From: Coenobita brevimanus
Taxonomy: Eukaryota > Arthropoda > Malacostraca > Decapoda > Coenobitidae
DNA: 64,000 bases
Reading direction: 5' to 3'
Assembly (NCBI GenBank): GCA_032717465.1
Contig: CM064666.1
Location: forward strand, 890,001 to 954,000
Shown: positions 26,101-28,090 of the stretch, one piece after another
Numbering within the stretch: the stretch's first letter is position 1
Layout: each line of letters begins with the position of its first letter
Notes under the pieces: model-generated
What the model saw: the letters and a program-made list of their open reading frames with translations, nothing else
What the model was told of the DNA's origin: nothing
The model's database searches: none
Translations under genes and position numbers: made by a program

Positions 26101-28090
26101 GTTTGCAAAAGTACTTCCGCAAATGCAAAGCTACAAATTTGCATAAAATTTGTCACAAAAGCAAACCTGTAAACGAAATCACACTTCCGCAGTTGCGAAA
26201 TCTGCGGTTTGTGGAAGAGCCTGGCTCTGGAAAGAGTGAGGGAAAGACAGACAGATGAGGGAGTGTAAAGTCACCCATAGGCAGAAGGAAGATGAAAGAA
26301 TGAAGGAAAGACAGAAGAGGAAGGAAGGAAAAGGGGAAAGGGCAGACACCCAAAGAAGCACTACATCGAGTGAGTGGATGGGGATTGTCCCCATCTACTT
26401 TTCCCTTTAACTTGGCCTAAAACTGCCATCTCTCCATCTTCAATATTTAGCACAAGAATATGATGTTAGTCATGAAGAAGTGCTATGGAAAGGATGTAGA
26501 GTCACAGCATTGCCTTTTTCTACCACTGAGATGTGTGAAATAAGCTGCAGAAGCGTAAAAATCTGGGCCAAGTTTAAGTGAAAGGACTGTAGCATCATAT
26601 GTTCTCTCGTGTAAATCACTTGTTACAGCTGAGTGTTCATGTTAGAGAGGTGGGAGTTTTAGACCAATTTAAAGTGAAAAAAGTATAGTTACCTTTTCTG
26701 ACAGCAATTTTTCCACGCCTGTCAGTGGCGGGTGGGATCATGGCGGTGTTCCTGGTGGTGGCGGTGGGCGTGTACTGCTACCGTCAGCATGTTGGCAGCG
26801 GTGGTGGCAGTGGGCGGCCCTTCTACACCACGCCGAGTCTACAGGCACACCCCTCACACCACCCCTTATACCAGTCCCAGCCAGCGCACGACCTGGATAA
26901 CACAGATGAAGATTTATTAGGTAAGAAACACACTGAGGTGGTGTGGACATGTGGAGAGGGTGGAGAGTGAGAGACTGATGAGGAGAGTGTATGTGAGTGA
27001 GGTGGAGGGGGAGGCCAAGGATGAGATGGAGGGATGGAGTGGAGAGGTATATGAGAGAGGGGGGTGTGAGCTGGGAGCAGGGCAATGAAATGGCAGGGGA
27101 CAGGGCGACATGGAGGCGATTTGTTTGTGGCCACCCCTTACAGGATTAAGGCATCTGGCAATAGATAGATAGATAGATAGATAGATAATGCTTTCATGTT
27201 CGTATGCTAACATCCAACTTAACGTGCTTTCTAACAACTTATTCTGACCTAACATTTTCTAAGTTAATCTCACCTATGCTAAATTAACATAGCCTTACCT
27301 AGTCTATCGCACCTGGATTCTTAGGTGGAAGAAACAAGTCAGGGTAGTGATGGTGATGACAAAGGTGATGATGATGATGGTGATGATGATAGTGCTGCTG
27401 ATGATGGTGATGGTGATGAACTTGTGCATGCAGGTGATGTGTGTGGTGTGTGTGTAGGGAGTGTGATGGTGATGGTGAACTTGTGCATGCAGGTGATGTG
27501 TGTGGTGTGTGTGTGTAGGGAATGTGATGGTGATGATTATGATGGTGATGAACTTGTGTGTGCAGGTGATGTGTGTGGTGTGTGTGTAGGGAGTGTGATG
27601 GTGATGATGATGATGACAACAATGGACTTGTATGTGCAGGTGATGTGTGTGGTGTGGGTGTAGGTAGTGTGGTGATGATTATGATAGTGATGAACTTGTG
27701 TGTGCAGGTGATGTGTGTGGTGTGGGTGTGGGGGGTGCGGCAGCGGCAGTCGTCAGTCCCTATCGCATGAATCCCGGCTACCGTCGCCCCCCTGGCTTGG
27801 CGGACTCCAGTGACCAGGGCTACTCCACCATGACCCCACACGATGACCCCGACAACCCACACTATGCCGATTTGGGGGGACTCGGAGGGCTTGTGGCTGC
27901 CGATGACCCCCCGTCGTCCTCCGGGTGGTCCCCCCCTCCCTCCCCCTCGCCCCGGGACAGAGGCGACCTGACCCCACCCCTTTCCGGTGACCCCGAGCCA
28001 GGTCACACCCTCCTGTCGAACTCAGGGAAGCGCACTGGACCAAACATCATTCAGGTGCCGGTGACTGTACACATGGTGGACTCGGTGTGA
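576..28090 (+). CDS. CACHD1: CACHD1 orthologue (VWFA and cache domain-containing protein 1), 19 exons, 5' end missing
   Basis: Type I membrane protein related to alpha2delta subunits; family knowledge says it modulates voltage-gated calcium channels at the cell surface. Nineteen exons join in one frame, each flanked by AG and GT with matching phase, giving about 1,215 residues (human about 1,274). Order: extracellular N-terminal segment (exons 1-2), VWA domain (exons 3-5), Cache region (exons 6-15), Cys-rich membrane-proximal part (exons 15-17: CSM, CLNC, CECPCECPL), one transmembrane helix (exon 18) and a Pro-rich cytoplasmic tail (exon 19) carrying GYSTM and ending PVTVHMVDSV. The human tail has similar GYSTM and VTVHTVD motifs. 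The VWA metal site is degenerate. Introns range from 0.4 to 3.7 kb and are full of repeats. The signal peptide exon lies upstream of the window. Identity is secure; exact ends rest on my reading of the splice sites. Confidence 0.95.
783..1620 (+). repeat. Tandem units carrying copies of the exon 1 3' end plus a MITE half
   Basis: The exon 1 end (CCTCTACCCGGCCCC, CAACCTCACTGAATG and donor) recurs with divergence near 785-825, 1052-1092, 1224-1262 and 1568-1610. Copies are separated by the motif CTCCCTAACACCTCTTCC plus TTATTTTT, which is the terminal part of the MITE seen at 48111-48321. A shorter 56-bp unit (TTTAGGTGGTAAGGAAGAACC) repeats between 906 and 1030. Confidence 0.8.
1899..2597. mobile_element. 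Pogo/Tigger-like MITE with TA target site
   Basis: The left end CAGTGGCGTCTCTTTTATCC and the right end (reverse complement CAGTGGAGTCTCTTTTATCC) form terminal inverted repeats of about 24 bp. A TA dinucleotide lies on each side (1897-1898 and 2598-2599). There is no transposase frame, so this is a non-autonomous copy. It encloses a 21-bp minisatellite (GATGTGGGGGGTGATGTG type) at about 2095-2212. It sits in CACHD1 intron 1. Confidence 0.8.
2640..2820 (+). repeat. Interspersed repeat with (GAT)n-like tail
   Basis: This family contains CAGGATTCTGAAGGC, TTGGGCCGTTTGGGC and GTTGCTACTCCTCACCCTGCC, then GGGAAAGGAGGTC followed by GATGATG-type repeats. Other copies are at 9815-10010 (minus), 33285-33350, 40840-40895 and 44240-44430 (minus). 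A related piece with GATTCCGTGGGCTTGG is near 15000 and 15110. It is probably a LINE or SINE 3' end with a trinucleotide tail. Confidence 0.65.
2895..3110 (-). mobile_element. LINE family B 3' end, inverted copy
   Basis: This is the reverse complement of the family B fragment at 3276-3536, starting at the tail (TTGCCAGACGCCTCAATCCC) and running back into the coding part. With its neighbour it makes an inverted pair separated by about 170 bp, which also holds a 3' tail of the tRNA-type SINE (3140-3230). Confidence 0.75.
3276..3536 (+). mobile_element. LINE family B 3' end (5'-truncated)
   Basis: The fragment encodes the end of a non-LTR reverse transcriptase: LRWFGHVERMEGERLTKRV, then [35 protein letters not shown] and FVCGHPERD, followed by a (GATA)n tail. 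RWFGHVERM is a common C-terminal signature of insect and crustacean LINEs. All copies in this window stop at about the same 250-nt 3' piece, so none is active. Confidence 0.8.
3700..3840. repeat. (CATA)n microsatellite
   Basis: ACATACAT-type tetranucleotide repeat abutting a LINE family C fragment at 3840-4085. A second stretch of the same motif with longer units runs from about 4090 to 4400. Confidence 0.9.
3840..4085 (+). mobile_element. LINE family C 3' end
   Basis: Translates to a diverged RT C-terminus (NWVQRV, KKTWDEVIEFDLWDKGLNREAARD) followed by the family tail (GCAGCATGAAGAGCTGCCATTAGGTG reading into GGAGCC). It is related to but distinct from family B. Other copies are at 6530-6780, 15970-16320, 23550-23850, 25368-25668, 47515-47630, 48600-48828, 55530-55765 and 56140-56500. 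Confidence 0.75.
4428..4523 (+). CDS. CACHD1: CACHD1 exon 2 of window
   Basis: Acceptor TTCTGCAG and donor GTAGGG. It encodes FAINLRRDPTIKWQFFMSIS and on to AHRP, with two bases completing a Leu codon from exon 1 and one base left for exon 3. It belongs to the extracellular segment just before the VWA domain. Confidence 0.85.
4560..4880. repeat. (GATA)n/(GACA)n repeat carrying two copies of the exon 3 splice acceptor
   Basis: Between GATAGATA and AGACAGAC runs, the block TTTTGCA...TGACCTAATATCT...GGTCTCAG|GGAC recurs with pseudo-acceptors before 4642 and 4753. The true acceptor is before 4929. Each copy keeps about 45 bp of intron end and 10-20 bp of exon 3 sequence. Confidence 0.8.
4929..5078 (+). 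CDS. CACHD1: CACHD1 exon 3: start of VWA domain
   Basis: Acceptor GGTCTCAG, donor GTAAGT, phase 1 to 1. It encodes GTSMGVECGLWSRHRPVYEA followed by the first VWA strand NIVLVFDLGDALT. In this position VWA proteins carry the DxSxS metal-binding motif; here it reads D-L-G-D-A, so both serines are absent. The exon ends LLHIAKTFG, typical of the first VWA helix. Confidence 0.9.
5105..5318 (-). mobile_element. Jockey-like LINE family D 3' end, minus orientation
   Basis: A T-run (the poly(A) tail of the inverted copy) leads into the family D 3' UTR (AAGAAGGAACCAAAGGCCAGGAGCC), then a segment matching its last coding residues (FEM/FRDAWTH and LQSFKRSVS in the coding direction). The fullest copy is at 58965-59570. 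Confidence 0.75.
5525..5770. repeat. GA-rich repeat with a duplicated ~125-bp unit
   Basis: AGAGAGAA-type purine tract in which TTAGTCTGCATTGGTGAGTGAA...TGACCCATTTTGCATAG occurs twice (about 5578 and 5682). Confidence 0.8.
5850..6060. repeat. (GAT)n/(GAG)n trinucleotide repeat
   Basis: GATGATGAGGAGGAGG-type tract of about 200 bp. Predicted poly-Ser or poly-Met frames here are artefacts of the repeat. Confidence 0.95.
6060..6302. repeat. 41-bp tandem repeat ending in the exon 4 acceptor
   Basis: Six copies of a 40-41-bp unit (CAAGGTACCAGGTGTGTG + AAACTTATGCCAACTC) start near 6060, 6101, 6142, 6183, 6224 and 6263. The seventh position is the real acceptor and exon start (CTGCAG|GTTACCAGGTGTTG at 6307). 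The repeat is therefore built from the exon 4 junction. Confidence 0.85.
6307..6477 (+). CDS. CACHD1: CACHD1 exon 4: VWA domain
   Basis: Acceptor CTTCCTGCAG, donor GTATGT, phase 1. It encodes YQVLATLTRVDRVAVVGVAG through HFIDFLEIQN. The VAVVGVAGG strand and the final ARHFIDFL helix fit the middle of a VWA fold. Confidence 0.9.
6530..6780 (-). mobile_element. LINE family C 3' end, minus orientation
   Basis: On the minus strand it encodes LRWFGHVERMEDDSWVQKV, KKTWDEVIDCDLRDMGLNRE and its 3' tail. The upstream coding part of the same fragment continues through the 73-bp tandem array at 6767-7497 to about 7760, where YVACVGSVMLYGSEAYAV, a typical end of the RT thumb region, can be read. Confidence 0.8.
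6767..7497 (-). repeat. 73-bp tandem array derived from LINE family C coding sequence
   Basis: About ten near-identical 73-bp units (e.g. CTCCAGT starts at 6961, 7034 and 7107). Each unit is the minus-strand LINE segment that encodes the RRGRLRWFGHVER region. Because 73 is not a multiple of three, the frames rotate, which produces long but meaningless plus-strand frames (YPSSSQHQYTPVPSF repeats). Confidence 0.9.
7497..7760 (-). mobile_element. LINE family C upstream coding part
   Basis: On the minus strand the sequence reads KGSLYVACVGSVMLYGSEAY, then a segment ending in RWMCSASLS and RRRMGLECIGVVMRRGRL. This is the part of a non-LTR RT C-terminal domain that normally precedes the RWFGHVERM motif. 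It is a decayed fragment with the tandem array inserted at its 3' side. Confidence 0.75.
7940..8350 (+). mobile_element. tRNA-derived SINE with hairpin core
   Basis: A second copy of the SINE described at 12120-12590. The A-box-like TGGTTTAGTGA is at 8154-8164 and the B-box-like GGTTTATATCC at 8201-8211. The core hairpin lies just upstream (8084-8110). The tail (CCTAGCCCCAGGTTCCTACG, ATTGGATGATGGATGG) runs into an ATA/AAT microsatellite at 8356-8400. Confidence 0.75.
8476..8691 (+). CDS. CACHD1: CACHD1 exon 5: VWA domain, C-terminal part
   Basis: Acceptor CCCCCTCAG, donor GTAAGT, phase 1. It encodes EPTNHSLGLTSALDLIRGSG, then ALVVYVSRGV and VVITAVALGLLK. The LGLTSALDLI helix and the hydrophobic strand ALVVYVS with following acidic/basic turn are typical of the second half of a VWA domain. 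Confidence 0.9.
8735..9085. repeat. (ATC)n microsatellite
   Basis: TCATCATC-type trinucleotide tract with CGTTGTTGTT interruptions, just 3' of the exon 5 donor. Poly-Ile, poly-Ser and poly-His frames are artefacts. Confidence 0.95.
9120..9225. repeat. (GATA)n/(GACA)n microsatellite
   Basis: Three tandem blocks of GAGACAGACAGACAG plus ATAGATAGATAG. Confidence 0.95.
9258..9506 (+). CDS. CACHD1: CACHD1 exon 6: VWA-Cache linker and start of Cache region
   Basis: Acceptor ATTCCAG, donor GTGTGT, phase 1. It encodes EFSSEYQFLKAVAEQNFDIY, a Gly/Glu-rich loop, then SVAPVVNNLYDVI and LVISEPHWDQDSRG. The last part matches the beginning of the Cache-type sensing fold in alpha2delta proteins. Confidence 0.9.
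9507..9810. repeat. ~50-bp tandem repeat 3' of exon 6
   Basis: AAATCTAACTTTAAATCTAGC followed by TTTAATTTACACTGGAGTAT repeats about six times. It starts directly after the exon 6 donor, and the GAGGTGTGTGGGTGTAAATC junction may be the seed of the unit. Confidence 0.75.
10180..10870 (-). mobile_element. LINE family D 3' ends, two nested or tandem minus copies
   Basis: A partial copy (10180-10260) is followed by a fuller one (10388-10620) that begins with a T-run and AAGAAGGAATCAAAGGCCAGG. Partial ~120-bp units with CCTACCTACC spacers follow. The coding part (minus strand) corresponds to YLQSFK and LWNCLPLSV of family D. Confidence 0.75.
10960..11245. mobile_element. Tc1/mariner-like MITE with TA target site
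   Basis: The left end CACTGGGTCACAAGAGTATT and the right end (reverse complement CACCGAGTCGCTAAAGTATC) form diverged inverted repeats of about 20 bp. TA lies at 10958-10959 and 11246-11247. The GGGTCACAARAGTATT end resembles mariner termini. The body is 286 bp with no transposase. Flanks share a CTTCACTCATTTCACTTC motif. Confidence 0.7.
11780..11855 (+). pseudogene. Partial copy of exon 7 and its acceptor
   Basis: CTTTCAG|AAATGGTAGTGTCG...GTGGAAGTG copies the exon 7 acceptor and first ~60 bases, 128 bp upstream of the real exon (11918). In the exon frame it reads EMVVSLSCAVEVWDGEVVV and meets TAA before any donor. It could be an inactive duplicated exon. Confidence 0.75.
11918..12070 (+). 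CDS. CACHD1: CACHD1 exon 7: Cache region
   Basis: Acceptor CTTTCTCAG, donor GTAAGG, phase 1. It encodes EMMVSLSRPVEVGEGEVVGL, then LDVPLATLLVDITHFTS and SYAFAIDARG. GVVGxDVPL and YAFxIDxxG are hallmarks of Cache domains (sheet strand, then the loop before the second lobe). Confidence 0.92.
12120..12590 (+). mobile_element. tRNA-derived SINE with hairpin core
   Basis: Order: CT-rich 5' part; a core with inverted arms AATGGTTTCC and GGAAACTATT around GTACACCA; a tRNA-like stretch with A-box-like TGGTTTAGTGG (12359-12369) and B-box-like GGTTTATATCC (12406-12416); then a unique part and the tail CTAGCCCCGGGCTCCTACG. The core sits upstream of the tRNA-like part, which is unusual for a tRNA SINE, so the element may be composite. 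The other long copy is at 7940-8350; tail-only copies include 3140-3230. Confidence 0.75.
12590..12700 (+). pseudogene. Partial copy of exon 8 and its acceptor with in-frame stop
   Basis: The acceptor TTTGTGTACAG and exon start GTAATGTGCTTGGCCACC recur here 124 bp upstream of the true exon 8 (12726). In the exon frame it reads NVLGHLHLCRLESWLVL and then TAG where the true exon has a Leu codon. The splice acceptor is intact, so inclusion would truncate the protein. Confidence 0.8.
12726..12892 (+). CDS. CACHD1: CACHD1 exon 8: Cache region
   Basis: Acceptor GTGTACAG, donor GTTAGT, phase 1 to 0. It encodes NVLGHPRLGHPESWSVPLVE, then DITLLEQMEGFTAVRQQLL. The LLEQ...F..VR pattern is the linker helix expected after the first Cache lobe. 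The exon begins GTAATG, so the acceptor itself resembles a donor. Confidence 0.9.
12925..13430 (+). mobile_element. LINE family B 3' end with internal ~120-bp triplication
   Basis: The GTGAGTGAGGGGGAGGGGGA...GAGATGGAGGGATGGAGTGGA...GGTATA block of family B occurs about three times before the terminal CCACCCCTTACAGGATTAAGG and (GATA)n tail. It starts about 40 bp after the exon 8 donor. Confidence 0.75.
13468..13672 (+). CDS. CACHD1: CACHD1 exon 9: Cache region
   Basis: Acceptor CTTGGTAG, donor GTGAGT, phase 0 to 1. It encodes EVHYYWRASGVCGWVFAVVR, then LFHRLDLLP and CRHFNQMATL. The VHYYWR...WVFAVV run is a Cache strand pair; in the human protein the same spot reads as aromatic-rich beta strands. 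The exon is G+C-rich compared with its introns. Confidence 0.92.
13735..14035. repeat. (ACC)n/(ATC)n then (GT)n microsatellites
   Basis: A long ACC tract (about 13790-13875), ATC tract (13875-13917), mixed CATCATTG, then about 20 GT units (13987-14027). It lies about 65 bp after the exon 9 donor. Confidence 0.95.
14450..14690. repeat. (CA)n microsatellites with two AATTTATGGACCACAAA blocks
   Basis: Three CA runs (14449-14513, 14565-14598, 14653-14681). AATTTATGGACCACAAA occurs after the second and third. The intervening CTTTCTCCTGACAG|ATGATAGTACAC is a copy of the exon 10 junction. Confidence 0.9.
14731..14974 (+). CDS. CACHD1: CACHD1 exon 10: second Cache lobe
   Basis: Acceptor TCTCAACAG, donor GTGAGT, phase 1 to 2. 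It encodes GSTLFLSLGSYISPLSQAVS, then ISAVQSVTAFLTDNTHLIAN, ATALYQIADFWERKF and KYIIRK. The helical YQIADFWERKF segment is a well-conserved CACHD1 feature. Both edges of this exon have nearby copies (14647 and 15063-15105). Confidence 0.92.
15063..15105 (+). pseudogene. Copy of the exon 10 3' end
   Basis: ATTTCTGGAAGAGGAAGTTC and AAGAG precede TAGTAAGTGAGTGAG, matching the end of exon 10 (DFWERKFKS) and its donor about 135 bp upstream with an internal deletion. The following GTCAGGATTCCATGGGCTTGG also duplicates the intron sequence after the real donor. Confidence 0.8.
15250..15915. repeat. (GAT)n microsatellite and 30-bp tandem repeat
   Basis: A 30-bp unit (GACTGATGATGATGGTGATG + ATGATGAT) repeats about seven times at 15258-15440. 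A longer composite with GATACGAGGAGGAGCATGATG three to four times follows. Poly-Met, poly-Ser and poly-His frames are artefacts. Confidence 0.95.
15960..16320 (+). repeat. Four tandem copies of the LINE family C tail
   Basis: AGGGAGGCTGCCAGAGAT...GCAGCATGGAGAGCCG...CAAGCATG..GGAGCC...AAACAA recurs near 15980, 16070, 16170 and 16250, unit about 90-105 bp. Each encodes the EAARD..AAWRA end of the family C reading frame. Confidence 0.8.
16355..16408. promoter_or_regulatory. (CT)n polypyrimidine tract feeding the exon 11 acceptor
   Basis: About 45 bp of CTCTCT ends directly in CAG at the exon 11 acceptor, forming an exceptionally long polypyrimidine tract. Length variation of this microsatellite could alter splicing; that is inference. 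Confidence 0.6.
16410..16599 (+). CDS. CACHD1: CACHD1 exon 11: Cache domain core
   Basis: Acceptor TCTCTCAG, donor GTCGGC, phase 2 to 0. It encodes YAAAPSGVMVMYPGTLMDRS, then RWYLGALASPGKVVVSPPYL and GGAGHIVTLSHTIYQ. YPGT, R.W(Y/F), PYLD.GGAG and T(L/I)SHTI are the strongest family signatures in the window and match the alpha2delta/CACHD1 Cache motif. Confidence 0.96.
16620..16875 (+). repeat. LINE family D coding tail, two tandem copies
   Basis: TCTGTATTTCCCACTGC, TGACCTCCAGTCTTTCAAATG and CAGTGTGTCCAGG occur twice (about 16665-16745 and 16780-16850), separated by ATCATT and CTCT repeats. They encode VFPTAYDLQSFKCSVSRHL. Confidence 0.75.
16885..17045 (-). mobile_element. LINE family D 3' end, minus orientation
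   Basis: AAGAAGGAGGAACCAAAGGCC through the FRDAWTH/AFERLEAIG block, directly facing the plus-oriented copies at 16620-16875. Together they form an inverted arrangement around a CTCT run. Confidence 0.7.
17170..17262 (+). mobile_element. LINE family B tail
   Basis: The terminal 80 bp of family B (GGCGACATGGAGGTGATTTG, GGCCACCCCGAACGGGATTG) plus (GATA)n. Confidence 0.75.
17309..17500 (-). mobile_element. LINE family D 3' end immediately upstream of exon 12
   Basis: T-run, AAGAAGGAACCAAAGGCC, then GGAGATCATAGGAAGCAGG. It ends about 30 bp before the exon 12 acceptor, so that acceptor lies at the edge of a LINE fragment. Confidence 0.75.
17531..17660 (+). CDS. CACHD1: CACHD1 exon 12: Cache region
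   Basis: Acceptor GTTTTTCCAG, donor GTACCG, phase 0 to 1. It encodes GGSAAMHSPADPVVAVLAAD, then FTLGYVYKLLLDLEPSC. (D/M)DFTL.Y.YK.L.DL is a conserved CACHD1 segment. Confidence 0.93.
17675..18230. repeat. (GTCT)n/(ATCT)n array with ~90-bp higher-order unit
   Basis: GTCTGTCTATATATCTATCC blocks alternate with a unit holding AGTCAACCACATTCACACTG and CAAAGAATGATCTCAGGG, present three times (about 17767, 18054 and 18142). Confidence 0.9.
18276..18454. mobile_element. Pogo-like MITE with TA target site
   Basis: The left end CAGTACCGCCTTGGTAGTC and the right end (reverse complement CAGTACGACCTCGCTATAAC) are diverged inverted repeats. TA lies at 18274-18275 and 18455-18456. The CAGT...CCTCGCTATAACGG end is pogo/Tigger-like. 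The body is 179 bp with no coding capacity. Confidence 0.6.
18532..18662 (+). CDS. CACHD1: CACHD1 exon 13
   Basis: Acceptor TGGTTCACAG, donor GTACGG, phase 1 to 0. It encodes KEEQQVRCFLVDHEGYLVAH, then PSLL and HITHQ. (I/V)RCF(I/L)(M/V)(E/D)..GYLVAHP and HITH are family hallmarks. The exon starts GTAAGG right after CAG, a donor-like sequence at the acceptor. Confidence 0.95.
18700..19020 (+). repeat. Tandem units of ~55-65 bp, left arm of an imperfect inverted array
   Basis: TTCTGCACTTCTTCATGACTAGCA...ATATTCTAGTGTTAATC recurs about six times. The same unit, inverted, fills 19095-19495. The family also appears at 26440-26690, 31435-31900, 41080-41300 and 47220-47450. Confidence 0.85.
19095..19495 (-). 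repeat. Tandem units, right arm of the inverted array
   Basis: About seven units of TTAATGCTAGAATATGATGC + TAGTCACAAAGAAGTGC + TAGAGAGGATGTG, the reverse complement of the left arm at 18700-19020. The spacer (19020-19095) contains TATTGGGCCAAGTTAGAGTG. Confidence 0.85.
19518..19740. repeat. (CT)n then (GAT)n/(GGT)n microsatellites
   Basis: TCTCTC (19518-19558), then GATGATGATGATAATGACGATG and GTGGTGGTAATG blocks up to 15 bp before the exon 14 acceptor. Confidence 0.95.
19757..19918 (+). CDS. CACHD1: CACHD1 exon 14
   Basis: Acceptor ACACCCAG, donor GTAAGA, phase 0 to 0, 54 codons. It encodes EPVVSMELLG, a Gly-rich stretch of seven residues, LLSKEWCGRWWRGASERHYS and GQIVASPAPGDTQ. EP(L/V)V matches the human sequence after HITH; the poly-Gly insert coincides with a GGT repeat and may be a coding expansion. 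Confidence 0.88.
19970..20715 (+). mobile_element. CR1/L2-like LINE, C-terminal RT fragment and 3' end
   Basis: About 230 codons remain open: EKDLGVLVQDSLSPDKHINK, then KLLTNIRVAFHYMDEEMMKK, YAAVVWSPHKKKDINKIERI, QRTATKMVP, YREGLEKLDLASLEERRKRG and YSFPYRCIDLWNSL. This is the standard region C-terminal to the RT domain in CR1-like elements. The stop at 20668 is followed by AACTAGGTAAATTCTGTTAGGTAAATAC, a short 3' repeat. The open frame suggests a rather young copy. It sits in intron 14, about 50 bp after the donor behind a (CA)n run. Confidence 0.85.
21013..21126 (+). CDS. CACHD1: CACHD1 exon 15
   Basis: Acceptor ACCCCACAG, donor GTGAGT, phase 0 to 0, 38 codons. It encodes EDSTCLQYALAAVPSTNLIL, then GIINQTCSPAVAFCPCSM. 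The PGTN.(F/L)(V/I)GI(V/I)N.TC and AFC.CSM motifs are diagnostic of CACHD1. Confidence 0.95.
21127..21735. repeat. Copies of the exon 15 end plus MITE halves
   Basis: CTTCTGCCAGACCTGCTGCC (about 21231) copies the exon 15 end (CAACCAGACCTGCTCCCC). It follows a MITE terminal half (GAAGCTCCCTAACACC, 21150-21195). A second round (GTCTCCTTAACACCTCATCC, TTACTGTCCCCTTCTGTATT) occurs at 21647-21725. Region 21265-21600 between them shows no recognisable gene. Confidence 0.7.
21800..22735. repeat. ~16-17-bp pyrimidine-rich minisatellite
   Basis: More than 45 copies of TATTTCCCTCCATTTTT with small variants (TTTTTG, TTACC). An ATT trinucleotide run interrupts it at about 22556-22582. The strand is strongly asymmetric (T/C-rich). 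Long plus-strand frames (PSIFYFPPF) are repeat artefacts. Confidence 0.95.
22985..23100. repeat. (CT)n runs flanking a copy of the exon 16 acceptor
   Basis: CT runs at 22992-23013 and 23054-23099. Between them TTTCTCCAG|GATAACTACCTGTGCCC (pseudo-acceptor before 23021) resembles exon 16 (GATGATCGACTGTGCC). Confidence 0.8.
23145..23390 (+). CDS. CACHD1: CACHD1 exon 16: Cys-rich region
   Basis: Acceptor TTTTTTTTTTACAG, donor GTTTGC after GCACAG, phase 0 to 0, 82 codons. It encodes DDRLCLNCQLVEAGACECPC + ECPL, a Pro/His-rich stretch, then QIWRTYFSS and VLALDAQ. DRLCLNC...CECPCECPL is nearly identical to the human protein. I chose this donor because it alone keeps phase with exon 17; GTGGGC at 23359 would not. 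Confidence 0.88.
23550..23850 (-). mobile_element. LINE family C 3' end, minus orientation
   Basis: CGTTTATAAA..CTCCAACATGCTTGC...CTAATGGCGGCTCTCCACGC...CTGGCAGCCTCCCTGTTCAG through CCAAACCATCTCAGTCTACC. It joins directly a plus-oriented family B copy. Confidence 0.8.
23900..24172 (+). mobile_element. LINE family B 3' end
   Basis: Encodes LRWFGRVERMESERLTRRVY, then VSEVEGG, EDEMEGWSGEVYG and the tail with (GATA)n. A short minus copy of the tail follows at 24225-24352. Confidence 0.8.
24484..24835. mobile_element. LINE family D 3' ends in inverted orientation
   Basis: Minus copy 24484-24560 (T-run, AAGGAACCAAAGGCCAGG) and plus copy about 24655-24830 (CCAGTCTTTTAAATGCAGTG to CCTTTGGTTCCTTC and an A-run) face each other across about 95 bp. 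Confidence 0.75.
24956..25283 (+). CDS. CACHD1: CACHD1 exon 17: membrane-proximal Cys-rich region
   Basis: Acceptor CATTCCACAG, donor GTAAAT, phase 0 to 1, 109 codons. It encodes a Pro-rich start, PLQYSIGLLTHLDPCVDPEC, then VTPGACLGVAGCVWCHVK, CTPVHQCYGGILGG and SPIGP. C....C...(E/G)C.GV..C.WC and Y(C/G)...C.GGI.G.SPY match the human ectodomain end. Very G+C-rich (CCC/CGC codons), unlike its introns. Confidence 0.93.
25368..25668 (-). mobile_element. LINE family C 3' end, minus orientation
   Basis: On the minus strand: LRWSGHVERVKDDNWMEIV, then VVTGRLKDWDEVIECDLRDK and LNREAARDRAAWRAAI. The best-preserved family C fragment in the window, with about 89 open codons. Confidence 0.85.
25977..26066 (-). 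CDS. Possible terminal exon of a nested minus-strand gene
   Basis: Minus-strand frame NSEWFVFMKGNMNLLKMELS + QLLKESDCV then TGA, with varied, protein-like composition unlike the repeats around it. An acceptor-like CTAACCTCTAAG precedes it, and downstream AT-rich DNA has AATAAA on the same strand (25848-25853). I do not recognise the family. No partner exon is visible in CACHD1 intron 17; it could equally be a relic of a transposon gene. Confidence 0.3.
   Translation of the reverse strand, partial: NSEWFVFMKGNMNLLKMELSQLLKESDCV
26440..26690. repeat. Copy of the GACTAGCA/GCCAAGTT repeat family
   Basis: AATATGATGTTAGTCATGAAGAAGTGCTATGGAAAGGATG followed by GGGCCAAGTTTAAGTGAAAGG and a second CAATTTAAAGTGAAAAAAGT. 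Same family as 18700-19495 and 31435-31900. Confidence 0.65.
26726..26920 (+). CDS. CACHD1: CACHD1 exon 18: transmembrane segment
   Basis: Acceptor CGCCTGTCAG, donor GTAAGA, phase 1 to 1. It completes the motif PIGPVAGGIM (PVGPVAGGIM in human), then AVFLVVAVGVYCY, a single transmembrane helix, then RQHVG, a basic stop-transfer start. A Gly/Ser-rich and Pro/His-rich juxtamembrane part (YTTPSLQAHPSHHPLYQ) ends with NTDEDLLG. A LINE family B fragment begins about 10 bp after the donor. Confidence 0.95.
   Translation, partial: WRVGSWRCSWWWRWACTATVSMLAAVVAVGGPSTPRRVYRHTPHTTPYTSPSQRTTWITQMKIY
26930..27187 (+). mobile_element. LINE family B 3' end abutting the exon 18 donor
   Basis: ACACTGAGGTGGTGTGGACATGTGG through the family B body to (GATA)n. 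It leaves only about ten intron bases after the 5' splice site. Confidence 0.8.
27335..27707 (+). repeat. ~60-75-bp tandem units repeating the exon 19 acceptor
   Basis: GAACTTGTG.(CT)GCAG|GTGATGTGTGTGGTGTG.GTGT occurs with pseudo-acceptors before 27434, 27493, 27566 and 27640 and the real one before 27708. Units are joined by GTGATGGTGATGATG. Confidence 0.85.
27708..28090 (+). CDS. CACHD1: CACHD1 exon 19: cytoplasmic tail and stop
   Basis: Acceptor GTGTGTGCAG, phase 1, 126 codons and TGA at 28088. It encodes GVGVGGAAAAVVSPYRM, then DSSDQGYSTMTPHDDPDNPH, a Ser/Pro-rich stretch and IIQVPVTVHMVDSV. GYSTM(S/T)P and the C-terminal VTVH.VD are shared with vertebrate CACHD1. Because the acceptor is one of five nearly identical repeats, the exact exon start is less certain than the rest. 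Confidence 0.9.
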
